This document shows positions 55,991 through 64,000 of a stretch of DNA of 64,000 nucleotides, in pieces. The DNA comes from AP-15 sp963750195. GTDB lineage: Bacteria > Pseudomonadota > Alphaproteobacteria > ATCC43930 > CGMCC-115725. Every line of letters starts with the position of its first letter. The first letter of the stretch is position 1. Location of the stretch: the NCBI GenBank assembly GCA_963750195.1, contig CAVVPS010000016.1, positions 434,001-498,000 of the forward strand. Reading direction: 5' to 3'. A program made the position numbers and the translations under genes. Under the pieces are notes generated by a model. That model worked only from the letters and a program-made list of their open reading frames with translations. It was not told the origin of the DNA and searched no databases.

Positions 55991-58013
55991 GGCAGAGGCA
56001 AGCTGCGACGTGAACGTGCACGCTGGCTTCGGCCTCATCAAGGAGCAACAGGAGCTCGAGACGCCGCCTAGACGTTCTGTTCTTGAACGTCTGGTCTCGC
56101 CAGGGGCGACGCCCGTCCGGCACCTGCCGATCGGTGCCGAGCCGCAGTCCGTCGGTGGCGTCCATTTCCGTGTCTGGGCGCCGCGATGCCGGGAGATTGT
56201 CGTCGAGATCGAAGGCCTCGAACCGGCGGCGCTGCAATCCGAGCCCGACGGCTACTTCTCATTATGGAGCATGCCGGCCCGGGCCGGCATGCGCTATCGT
56301 TTCCGCCTCGACCGCGGTGACGCACTGCCCGACCCGGCGTCAAGATTTCAACCGGGCGGACCCCACGGACCTTCGGAAATCGTCGATCCCGGGGCTTTCG
56401 CGTGGACCGACCACACATGGCGCGGGGTCCCACGCGAACAACTCATCATCTACGAGATGCATGTCGGGACCTTCACCCCTGAGGGAAGTTGGGAAGCCGC
56501 TTCGCGCGAGCTGCCGGCTCTCGCCGAGCTCGGCATCACTTGCCTTGAAATTATGCCCGTGGCGGAGTTCCCGGGCCGGTTCGGTTGGGGGTACGACGGC
56601 GTCGATCTCTTCGCCCCAAGCCGGCTTTACGGACAGCCGGTTGATTTCCGCCGCTTCGTCGACCGTGCTCATGCCCTCGGGATCGCCGTCATCCTCGACG
56701 TCGTCTATAATCATTTCGGCCCAGACGGAAACTATCTCAAATTGTTCTCTCCGGCTTATTTCACTGACCGCCACGACAACGACTGGGGTGAGGCGATCAA
56801 TTTTGACGGCGCCGACTCTGGCCCGACGCGCGAATTCTTCGTCGCCAATGCGGGCTATTGGATCGACGAGTATCATCTCGACGGGCTGCGGCTCGACGCG
56901 ACGCAGGCCATTTTCGATCGATCGGAAGATCATATTATCGCCGCCGTCGCGCGGCAGGTGCGATCGGCGGGCGGCGGGAGAATCACTTTTGTTGTCGCTG
57001 AGAACGAGCCGCAACACGCCAAGCTAGCGCGACCAGTGGAACGGGGCGGATACGGGCTCGACGCATTGTGGAACGACGACTTCCATCACAGTGCTATGGT
57101 GGCACTGACCGGCCGTCACGAGGCCTATTATTCGGACTACCGCGGTCGCCCCAGCGAGTTCGTCGCTGCTGCCAAACACGGCTTCCTCTATCAGGGGCAG
57201 CGCTACCAGTGGCAGCAAAAGGCGCGCGGCACGTCCGCGCTCGATCTTCAGGCAGAATGTTTTGTTGTCTTTCTGCAGAACCACGATCAGGTCGCCAATT
57301 CCGGCACCGGAGAGCGCTGTCACGCGTTGACGAGCCCTGGCCGGCTTCGCGCGATGACCGCTTATTTCTTGCTGATGCCGGGCATTCCGATGCTGTTCCA
57401 GGGGCAGGAATTCGGCGCGTCGAGCCCGTTCTTCTATTTTGCCGATCATGAGATCGAACTGTCGCGCAATGTCCGCGAGGGGCGAAGTCTCTCCCTCGCA
57501 CAATTTCCCAGTCTCGCGACGAGCGAAATGCGGGCCCAGTTCGTCGATCCCGGAGACATCGACACGTTTCGCCGCTCGGTGCTGGATCTCAGCGAACGGC
57601 AACGTCATGCTTCGATCTATGCCCTGCATCGCGATCTTTTGGAGCTGCGGCGCACGGACCCGGTGCTTGGACAGCGGCCCTGCCGGATCGATGGCGCCGC
57701 GCTCACCGAGGAGGCCTGGATGCTGCGCTTTTTCTCCCCGAACGGCGCCGACCGCTTGCTGATTGTCAATCTCGGCCGCGACCTCCTGCTCGGCCCCGCG
57801 CCCGAGCCGCTGCTGGCGCCGGTCGAGGGCCAGGCCTGGCGGCTCCTATGGTCGAGCGAAGCTCCCGGTTACGGTGGTTCAGGAGGTCCGGTGCAGGATG
57901 CCGCAGGGGATTGGCTCATCTCGGGCCAGAGCGCCACCGTCCTCCTCCCCGGTTCCCCAGTCACAATCCCCGAGGCGAAGAACGTATTCCATCTCCGAAA
58001 AGCCAATGGTTGA
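55956..58013 (+). CDS. treZ: Malto-oligosyltrehalose trehalohydrolase (GH13)
   Basis: Releases trehalose from maltooligosyl trehalose in the TreY/TreZ pathway (cytosol). An N-terminal beta domain (GGVHFRVWAPRCREIVVEIE) precedes the GH13 barrel. The four conserved regions are DVVYNHFG, GLRLDATQ (nucleophile Asp), VVAENE (acid/base Glu) and FLQNHDQVAN (Asp). YEMHVGTFTPEGSW is typical of TreZ. The true start is unclear: GTG 55956 or GTG 56010 are candidates. The last 8 nt overlap the debranching gene. TreY is not in the window. Confidence 0.88.
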   Translation: MCNCKNTAVAHRAEASCDVNVHAGFGLIKEQQELETPPRRSVLERLVSPGATPVRHLPIGAEPQSVGGVHFRVWAPRCREIVVEIEGLEPAALQSEPDGYFSLWSMPARAGMRYRFRLDRGDALPDPASRFQPGGPHGPSEIVDPGAFAWTDHTWRGVPREQLIIYEMHVGTFTPEGSWEAASRELPALAELGITCLEIMPVAEFPGRFGWGYDGVDLFAPSRLYGQPVDFRRFVDRAHALGIAVILDVVYNHFGPDGNYLKLFSPAYFTDRHDNDWGEAINFDGADSGPTREFFVANAGYWIDEYHLDGLRLDATQAIFDRSEDHIIAAVARQVRSAGGGRITFVVAENEPQHAKLARPVERGGYGLDALWNDDFHHSAMVALTGRHEAYYSDYRGRPSEFVAAAKHGFLYQGQRYQWQQKARGTSALDLQAECFVVFLQNHDQVANSGTGERCHALTSPGRLRAMTAYFLLMPGIPMLFQGQEFGASSPFFYFADHEIELSRNVREGRSLSLAQFPSLATSEMRAQFVDPGDIDTFRRSVLDLSERQRHASIYALHRDLLELRRTDPVLGQRPCRIDGAALTEEAWMLRFFSPNGADRLLIVNLGRDLLLGPAPEPLLAPVEGQAWRLLWSSEAPGYGGSGGPVQDAAGDWLISGQSATVLLPGSPVTIPEAKNVFHLRKANG

Positions 58014-60003
58014 CCTGCATCGGCTCATCCGCGCCGAAAATCTGCCCTCGGAAGCTCCGCGCGAATGGCTCGTGGAGAACGGGTTGGGCGGCTACGCTTC
58101 GGCGACGATAACCGGGGCGATCACCCGACGTTACCACGGCTTCCTGATCGCCGCCCAACCGGCTCCGCTCGGCCGCATGGTGGTGCTCAACGATCTCGAG
58201 GTCGACGTCGAGCTCGCAGACGGCAGCGTCGTGAACCTGCGAGAGCAAGGCCAATTCCTCGATTTCGCGTTGAACATGGGCTTGCCGAGCTGGCGCTATG
58301 AGCTCGATGGCGTTGTCATCGAGAAGTCCATTGTCGTGCCCTCGCGCCAAAACATCGTGCATTCCACCTTTCGCTTGCTTCGCGACGGAAGGCGCGTCCG
58401 TCTGCGGCTCCGACCCTTGATCAACTTTCGTCGGCTCGAGGCGCCGCTCAGCGAGGCGCTCTCCTCGGGCTATACGCTGACTGTCCGGGACAACCGATAC
58501 GAGATCACCGCCGGGCTGGATCTGCCGACCTTGCGGCTGGCCGTGGAGAACTCAGAAGGCCCGACCTTTACCGCCGATGGCGCATCGCGCCGCGAGTGCT
58601 TCTATGAGATCGAGGCGCAGCGCGGTTACGATTCGCGAGGCTGGCTCTGGAGCCCCGGCTATTTTTCCGGAGAAATCCGCAAGGATTGCCCGCTGACCCT
58701 GATCGCCGCGACGGAGGCTTGGCATACTGTGCTGGCGCTAAGCCCTGACGATGCGCTGACCTTCGAAGGCGAGCGCCGCCGTCGCCTCGTCGGGATGGCG
58801 GCGGCGCCGGCTCAGATCGGGTACGCAGCCGAGCTCGTCCTTGCGGCCGACGCCTTCGTCATTACCCCGGTGGGACGCATTGCCGACGGGGCCCGGGCGC
58901 GGGCCGAGGGTGATGAAGTGCGCACCGTGATCGCCGGCTATCACTGGTTCACCGATTGGGGCCGGGACACTATGATCTCGCTCGAGGGACTCACTCTAAC
59001 GACCGGGCGAGCGATCGAGGCACGTTGGATCCTGCGTACCTTTGCTCACTACCTGCGCGACGGGCTCATCCCGAACATGTTTCCGGAAGGACAAAATCAG
59101 GGCCTCTACCACACGGCCGATGCGACGCTGTGGTTCTTTCACGCGCTGCACCGCTATGTCGAGCATTGCCAGGACAAGGCGACCTTGGAGCTTCTGCTGC
59201 CGATCTTGAAGGACATCGTAGCGCATCATCTCGAGGGCACCCGCTTCGGCATCAAGGTCGACCCGCATGACGGGCTTCTCACCCAGGGTGCGGAGGGTTA
59301 CGCGCTCACCTGGATGGATGCGAAAGTCGGCGATTGGGTGGTGACCCCGCGCCGCGGCAAAGCGGTCGAGATCAACGCGCTCTGGTACAACGCGCTCCGC
59401 CTGCTGGCGGATTGGCTGCGTGAAGCAAAGGATCCGGAAGCCGACGAACTCGCAGCCTATGCGAACAAGGCGCGCCGCTCCTTTAATAGTCGCTTTTGGC
59501 ATACGGCGGGCGGCTATCTCTACGACGTCGTCGATGGCGAGAACGGGGACGACGCCGCGTTCCGACCGAACCAGATTTTCGCTATTGCGCTCGATCACCC
59601 CGTCCTCGACCGGGAATATTGGGAGGCGGTCGTTACCGCCGTGCATAAAAAGCTGGTGACTCCGGTCGGGCTGCGCTCGCTGGCGCCGGGCGAGCCCGAT
59701 TACAAACCGCGGTATTTCGGCGACCTGCGCGCCCGGGATGCTGCCTACCACCAGGGCACGGTATGGGCTTGGCTGATCGGCCCGTTCATCGATGCATGGC
59801 TCAAGGTCTACCCCGATGATCGCGCAACGGCGCGGCGTTTCCTCGACGGTTTCGAGCGGCATCTCGCCGAGGCCGCCATCGGCTCGATCAGCGAAGTCTT
59901 TGACGCCGAACCGCCATTCACGCCGCGCGGCTGCATCGCCCAAGCCTGGAGCGTCGCCGAAGTGTTACGTTGTTTACAAAAAACCGCCGTCGAACCGGAA
60001 TGA
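58006..60003 (+). CDS. Amylo-alpha-1,6-glucosidase / glycogen debranching enzyme
   Basis: A 665-residue glycoside hydrolase that removes alpha-1,6 branches. The N-terminal domain has EWLVENGLGGYASATITGAI and TRRYHGFLIAAQP, typical of bacterial GDE_N. The (alpha/alpha)6 catalytic half shows WFTDWGRDTMISLEGLTL, MFPEGQNQGLYHTADATLWF, EINALWYNALRLLADWL and YHQGTVWAWLIGPFIDAW. Coupled to treZ by overlap. Together they should turn glycogen into chains suitable for trehalose synthesis. The frame is intact. Confidence 0.9.
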   Translation: MVDLHRLIRAENLPSEAPREWLVENGLGGYASATITGAITRRYHGFLIAAQPAPLGRMVVLNDLEVDVELADGSVVNLREQGQFLDFALNMGLPSWRYELDGVVIEKSIVVPSRQNIVHSTFRLLRDGRRVRLRLRPLINFRRLEAPLSEALSSGYTLTVRDNRYEITAGLDLPTLRLAVENSEGPTFTADGASRRECFYEIEAQRGYDSRGWLWSPGYFSGEIRKDCPLTLIAATEAWHTVLALSPDDALTFEGERRRRLVGMAAAPAQIGYAAELVLAADAFVITPVGRIADGARARAEGDEVRTVIAGYHWFTDWGRDTMISLEGLTLTTGRAIEARWILRTFAHYLRDGLIPNMFPEGQNQGLYHTADATLWFFHALHRYVEHCQDKATLELLLPILKDIVAHHLEGTRFGIKVDPHDGLLTQGAEGYALTWMDAKVGDWVVTPRRGKAVEINALWYNALRLLADWLREAKDPEADELAAYANKARRSFNSRFWHTAGGYLYDVVDGENGDDAAFRPNQIFAIALDHPVLDREYWEAVVTAVHKKLVTPVGLRSLAPGEPDYKPRYFGDLRARDAAYHQGTVWAWLIGPFIDAWLKVYPDDRATARRFLDGFERHLAEAAIGSISEVFDAEPPFTPRGCIAQAWSVAEVLRCLQKTAVEPE

Positions 60004-60041
60004 AAACCCCGCAAACGCCAAGCGTCATCAATCCCCGTAAA

Positions 60042-60125
60042 TCAAAAGGGGCTGCCATGCACCCCGAAGTAGCCGGCGACCAAAATTACGACCACCACTA
60101 CGCCAATTATAGTGAAGATGTTCAT
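60042..60125 (-). CDS. Tiny single-pass membrane protein, relative of 40033-40098
   Basis: 27 residues: MNIFTIIGVVVVV, then ILVAGYFGVHGSPF. The pattern IIG-V(n)-AG-FFG/YFG is shared with the 21-residue protein at 40033-40098. It is preceded on the minus strand by GGAGAACAACACT. Function unknown. Confidence 0.6.
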   Translation of the reverse strand: MNIFTIIGVVVVVILVAGYFGVHGSPF

Positions 60126-60178
60126 AGTGTTGTTCTCCAATTACCTGATAATAGCGTGAGGCGTGCGAGCACACCTCA

Positions 60179-60232
60179 CGTGTACACAGAGGGTTGCTTA
60201 GTTTGCGTGTACACAGAGGGTTGCTTAGTTTG
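60179..60232. repeat. Perfect tandem duplication of 27 bp
   Basis: Two identical 27-bp copies beginning CGTGTACACAGAGGGTTG stand head to tail, just upstream of the tiny membrane protein gene on the minus strand. Confidence 0.9.
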
Positions 60233-60261
60233 ATAGAGAACTTAGGAAGCACCACCCCTTT

Positions 60262-60342
60262 CTACCATCGCCTGCGGTATCCATAATAACCACCGCCCCC
60301 GAAGAGCAGAAGAACGACAACGATAATCAGAATTAATTCCAT
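60262..60342 (-). CDS. Tiny Gly/Tyr-tailed membrane protein
   Basis: 26 residues: MELILIIVVVLLLFGGGGYY then GYRRRW. The hydrophobic helix followed by GGGGYYGY resembles N-termini of DUF3309-like small proteins. TTGGAGGAAGTTATG gives a strong ribosome-binding site. A degenerate motif copy (i) lies 73 bp upstream. Confidence 0.65.
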   Translation of the reverse strand: MELILIIVVVLLLFGGGGYYGYRRRW

Positions 60343-60414
60343 AACTTCCTCCAACACCATACGTGGGAATTTTTCCCCTCTAAATTTGGGTACGGGATGA
60401 CTACAGAACTAGCC

Positions 60415-60430
60415 TCGGAATTCTACTTAG
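60415..60430 (-). promoter_or_regulatory. Possible ninth, degenerate copy (i) of the stress motif
   Basis: The minus strand reads CTAAGTAGAATTCCGAGGCT, the motif with one extra base. Orientation and distance fit the tiny membrane protein gene starting at 60342. 60343-60503 shows nothing else. Confidence 0.4.
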
Positions 60431-60503
60431 TATTTAGAGTGCTGAGAGGTGAAGCGCCGATCGGCCCTACGCGCCTCTCGGCGCGCCACGCCACGCTCTT
60501 CGG

Positions 60504-63500
60504 TCAGCCGGGAGATTGCGGCGCGGTGGCCGGATCTGCGGCGAGCGCCAAGCGGATCAGCGCCGAAAGCGAGTGCGAGCCGGTCTTCTTCATGACCGCA
60601 GCGCGATGGTTCTCGACAGTGCGCTGGCTGATGCCGAGGTCGGCGGCAATGTTTTTGCTGGGATGGCCGGCGAGCACCAGCTCCATGATCTGGCGCTGCC
60701 GCGCAGTCAGACCGGCAAGGCGCATCGCTGCTACCTCCTGGCGAACCGACAGTTTGGCCGAATCCCGGATGTGTTCCAGGGCATGCTCAATGCTCGCCAA
60801 CAGTTCTTCGCGGTGTATCGGCTTCTCGATGAAATCCGCAGCCCCGGCCCGCATGGCCTCGACCGCCATCGGCACGTCGCCCTGGCCGGTTATCATGATA
60901 GCCGGCAGCCGACTTCCATTTCTCTTGAGCCGGTGCAGCAGTTCGAGCCCGCCCATGCCGGGCATTCGGGCATCGACCAGGAGGCACGCTTCGCCGCCGG
61001 GCTGATAGGCATCGAGGAAGGCCTCGGAACTGGCGTAGATCTCGACCGACCGGCCATCTTCGCTGAGCAGATCGCGCAGCGCCTCGCGCACCGCGTCGTC
61101 ATCGTCAACCACGAAGACGGTCGCCGGGCGCGGGCCATCGCGGGAGGATTCAGCGGACTTCCGCGCGCTTGCTTGCACTGGCGGTTGCGACTCGGCGAGG
61201 CACCGCCCGATCAGGTCGATCAGGTCCTTCCCCTTAACCGGTTTGTTCAGATGCAGGTGGCCCCCTTGGGCGATCTCACGCAAGGTTTCGGTCGAGATGT
61301 CGCCGGTCAGGATGATGGCGGGGACCTTGTAACCGAGCGTATCCCGCAGGCGGGCGATGGCCTGCAGGCCGTTCAGACCCGCCGGCAGATTGTAGTCGGC
61401 GACGACGAGGTCCGGGCGCACCGCCCCCTGCGCCACCAACGCGAGCGCCTTTCCCCCGTCCTCGACGGGGGTCGTGCGGTGACCCTCGCCGTCGAGCAGG
61501 AGGGTCAGCATCTCGCGCACCGACGGATCGTCCTCGATGACCAGAATCGCGCCGCTCTGCGGTGCCCTTTCCCCTGCCTCGTGCCAGAGATGACGAGGCT
61601 GCCAGTGCGGCGCGTTTTGTCCGAGGGGCACCTCGACGGCGAAGACCGAGCCCCTGCCCGGCCGTGATCGAACATCGACCGCATGGCCCAGCAAGCCTGC
61701 CAGGCGCTCGACGATGGCGAGACCGAGGCCGAGGCCTTTGCTGCGCTCGCGCGCCGGATTGTCGATCTGATGAAACTCCTCGAAGATCGCCTGAAGCTGC
61801 TCTTCGGGAATGCCGATCCCGGTGTCCCAGACCTCGATGCGCAGCATGTCGCCGCGCCGCCGGCAGCCGAGCAGGATCTTGCCCTCACTGGTGTATTTCA
61901 CGGCGTTCGAGAGCAGATTGCGGATCATCTGCTCGAGCAGACGCGGGTCGCTGCGCACGCTGAGGCTGCACGGAACAACGCGCCAGCCGAGGCTATGCGC
62001 GGTCGCGTGAAAGGTGAACTGGGTGCGCAGCTGCTCGAGCACCGCATTGATCGGGAAATCGACCATCTCGCGGCGGACGATCCCGGCCTCGAGCTGGTTG
62101 ATGTCGAGCAGCGTGTCGAGCATGCTCGACATCGAGCTCACGGTCTCGTCGAGCCTGCCGACCAGCCGCAAGGTGGCTTCGTCCTCGACCTTCTTTGCCA
62201 ATATTTCGTGCAGTAGGCTGATCGTCTGCAACGGCTGGCGCAGATCATGGCTGGCGGCGGCAAGGAAGCGTGACTTGCCGAGATTGGCCTGCTCGGCCTC
62301 CCGCCTAGCCGCCTCCAACGCCTCGGTCGCCTGCTTGCGTTCGGTGATGTCGTCGATCGCCAACAGGATCTTCCGGTCGCCCAACGCCTCATCGCGGATC
62401 TCCCGTGCATTCAGCAGCAGAAACTGCCGCCCGAGTAGCGGGAGCTCGATTTCAACCTCGTAATTGTCGACGGGAGCGGGCTCGACCTGGACCCGCCCGA
62501 GGAAGTCGCGTAGTCCCGGAATTTCCAAGCGGCCGTCGCCAGCGAGCCCCAGCATTCGGCCGACGGTTCCCTCGGGCGCAAGTCCGAATGTCCGGTAGAA
62601 AGAACGGTTGGCAGAGACGACCCGCAATTCCTGATCGAGCACGACCAGCGGTTGGCGGATCGTGTCTATAATGTTTTCGGAATACGCGCGCGCCGCACGG
62701 ATCTCGCGCTCCGCCGCCTTTATCTCCGAGATGTCGGCGAAAGTGATGACCACCCCGTCGATCCGGTTGTCTTGGGTGCGATAAGGCAGGATGCGGCGGA
62801 CGTACCAGATGCCGCCTTCGGCTTCGATTTCGCGCCCGAGCGGCGCAAGGCTGGTCAGCACCGCGCGGGCGTCGGCGAGCAGATCGCGATCGGAGGCGAG
62901 CGGGGTGAGATCGGCGAGCGGCCGGCCGATGTCGGTGGCGATGACCCGGAACAGCGACTTGGCCGCCGGCGTGAAGAAACGGATGTTGAGCTCACTGTCC
63001 AGGAACAGAGTTGCCACCCCGGAGCTGTCCAGGATGTTCTGCAGATCATTCGATGTGCTGCGCTGGCGCTCGAGCGTTTCCTGAAGCTGGCTGTTGAGCG
63101 CGGTGAGCTCTTCATTGAGCGATTGCAGCTCCTCGCGCGAGGTCATCAGCTCTTCGTTGGTCGACTGGAACTCCTCGTTCGCCGACATCGCTTCCTGGTT
63201 GATCGCCTTTTGCTCCTCGTTGGCGATCTCCAGGTCGTGAATGGCGCTCTCCAGCTCCTTGCGGGTGGTATCGAGTTCCCGCTCGAGCTCGGTTACCCGC
63301 GAGAGGTCATCGGCCGGCTCGACCGGCCGGCCCAGCTTTGGCTCTTGCTCGGGTTCGTCGAAGAAGCTGACCAGCAGCAACTCCTCGCCGTCGCGCTGCA
63401 CCGGATGGACCTCGATGCGGACCGCGACGGCATTGCCGCCGTGGTTCGCCCGCGCACCCGCAGCGGTCGCACGCGCATGCTCCCGGCTCGCCTGCTGGAC

Positions 63501-64000
63501 TACCGCCCTTAGTTTGTTGCGCAGCCCCTCGCGGGCCATGTCGAGCAGATCGCTGCTGGGCTCGCCCGCCGCCACCTGCAGATAGCGGTCGGTCGGTCCT
63601 GAATAATAGAGACACTCGTATTTGCGATTGATCAGAACCGAAGCCGGTGCATAGGTCTCGACCAACAGCCGGTGCGTGAGGTCGCTGGCGCTGATGCCAC
63701 GCGTCGCCGACCGATGCGTTTCTCCCGGCCAAATCGCTCGAGCGCCCCCGCCCGAGCCGATCGGAAAATCGACTTCCCCGGGCCGGCTGCGGCCGATCTG
63801 CCGATAGATCCGCTGCGCCTTGGAGATCGGCTCGAACCGGTCGTCGAGATTGCCCACCGTCTCGGAGCCGCCGAGCATCAGGATGCCGCCGTCGCTGAGG
63901 GCGAAATGGAACAGCAGAAGCACCTTCTGCTGCGCTTCGGGGCGCAAATAGATCAGCAGGTTACGACAGGAGATCAGGTCGAGGCGCGAGAACGGCGGAT
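60504..64000 (-). CDS. Large hybrid CheR/PAS/histidine kinase/two receivers/LuxR protein (3' part)
   Basis: More than 1160 residues are visible; the 5' part lies beyond the right edge. In order: the end of a CheR methyltransferase (LDLISCRNLLIYLRPEAQQK), a CheB/CheR-type linker, a long coiled coil (NEEQKAINQEAMSANEEFQS), two PAS domains, HisKA with the phospho-His in AASHDLRQPLQTISLL, HATPase_c (NLLSNAVKYT, DTGIGIP, GLGLGLAIVE), a first receiver (LVIEDDPSVREMLTLLL, Asp in VVADYNLPAG), a second receiver (VFVVDDDDAVREALRDLL, VDARMPGMGG), and a FixJ/LuxR helix-turn-helix (LTARQRQIMELVLAG, NIAADLGISQRTVENHRAAV). Sensor kinase and DNA-binding output in one chain is unusual. It should be soluble. 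Confidence 0.9.
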   Translation of the reverse strand, partial: PPFSRLDLISCRNLLIYLRPEAQQKVLLLFHFALSDGGILMLGGSETVGNLDDRFEPISKAQRIYRQIGRSRPGEVDFPIGSGGGARAIWPGETHRSATRGISASDLTHRLLVETYAPASVLINRKYECLYYSGPTDRYLQVAAGEPSSDLLDMAREGLRNKLRAVVQQASREHARATAAGARANHGGNAVAVRIEVHPVQRDGEELLLVSFFDEPEQEPKLGRPVEPADDLSRVTELERELDTTRKELESAIHDLEIANEEQKAINQEAMSANEEFQSTNEELMTSREELQSLNEELTALNSQLQETLERQRSTSNDLQNILDSSGVATLFLDSELNIRFFTPAAKSLFRVIATDIGRPLADLTPLASDRDLLADARAVLTSLAPLGREIEAEGGIWYVRRILPYRTQDNRIDGVVITFADISEIKAAEREIRAARAYSENIIDTIRQPLVVLDQELRVVSANRSFYRTFGLAPEGTVGRMLGLAGDGRLEIPGLRDFLGRVQVEPAPVDNYEVEIELPLLGRQFLLLNAREIRDEALGDRKILLAIDDITERKQATEALEAARREAEQANLGKSRFLAAASHDLRQPLQTISLLHEILAKKVEDEATLRLVGRLDETVSSMSSMLDTLLDINQLEAGIVRREMVDFPINAVLEQLRTQFTFHATAHSLGWRVVPCSLSVRSDPRLLEQMIRNLLSNAVKYTSEGKILLGCRRRGDMLRIEVWDTGIGIPEEQLQAIFEEFHQIDNPARERSKGLGLGLAIVERLAGLLGHAVDVRSRPGRGSVFAVEVPLGQNAPHWQPRHLWHEAGERAPQSGAILVIEDDPSVREMLTLLLDGEGHRTTPVEDGGKALALVAQGAVRPDLVVADYNLPAGLNGLQAIARLRDTLGYKVPAIILTGDISTETLREIAQGGHLHLNKPVKGKDLIDLIGRCLAESQPPVQASARKSAESSRDGPRPATVFVVDDDDAVREALRDLLSEDGRSVEIYASSEAFLDAYQPGGEACLLVDARMPGMGGLELLHRLKRNGSRLPAIMITGQGDVPMAVEAMRAGAADFIEKPIHREELLASIEHALEHIRDSAKLSVRQEVAAMRLAGLTARQRQIMELVLAGHPSKNIAADLGISQRTVENHRAAVMKKTGSHSLSALIRLALAADPATAPQSPG

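Noticed and set aside
1..64000. tRNA, rRNA or CRISPR features
   Set aside because: No cloverleaf-like T-arm sequences, rRNA segments or regularly spaced repeats were recognised by eye; a covariance search would be decisive.

Overview
The window is about 64 kb of GC-rich bacterial DNA. It looks like an alphaproteobacterium, possibly Rhodospirillales or Bradyrhizobium-like. Pointers are class III cyclases fused to TPR regions, an HpnM/MlaC-like protein, the epmA/efp/suhB neighbourhood followed by a MotA-like/OmpA pair, CsbD, entericidin and DUF3309 small envelope proteins, and IS66 elements. No rRNA, tRNA or CRISPR array was recognised.

Layout. 1-3.8 kb: a frameshifted ammonium transporter, a decayed secreted protein and a PP2C phosphatase/Ser-Thr kinase fusion. 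4-11.3 kb: GH10 xylanase with a TPR partner, an MFS exporter coupled to an epimerase, a PanE-like oxidoreductase and malate synthase. 11.6-15.4 kb: two adenylate cyclase/TPR genes, the second lacking a metal-binding Asp. 15.4-20.5 kb: a 1124-residue secreted metzincin-like protease and a divergent secreted protein. 20.5-30.5 kb: mostly housekeeping (sterol desaturase, HpnM/MlaC, NhaP, FtsH, EpmA, EF-P, SuhB, MotA-like/OmpA). 30.5-37.7 kb: a substrate-binding protein/histidine kinase/cyclase-response-regulator operon, and a glycerol kinase/DUF5996/cupin operon. 37.7-60.4 kb: an accessory stress region. 60.5-64 kb: the 3' part of a very large hybrid kinase that leaves the window.

The most interesting system is in the stress region. 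A motif close to TAGGTAGTTTCCGANCCT lies upstream of at least eight, probably nine, genes or operons and always points toward the gene. Targets include CsbD, entericidin/DUF3309, a slipin, a PRC-barrel protein, small membrane proteins and the TreZ/debranching-enzyme operon. One copy precedes a small ORF coupled to an ECF sigma factor. That sigma gene is broken twice: an IS66 element with a perfect 8-bp target duplication sits in its 3' end and a second, integrase-type IS sits near its N-terminus. The picture is an ECF regulon whose own sigma gene has been disrupted.

Two near-perfect CRP-type sites (TGTGA-N6-TCACA) precede the second cyclase gene and the metzincin gene, suggesting a cAMP link.

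Caution: about twenty single-base frameshifts are scattered over otherwise well-conserved genes (amt, PP2C-kinase, ftsH, epmA, slipin, desaturase and others). Many are probably sequencing indels; coordinates for such genes are given across the shift. Functional calls come from motif recognition only.
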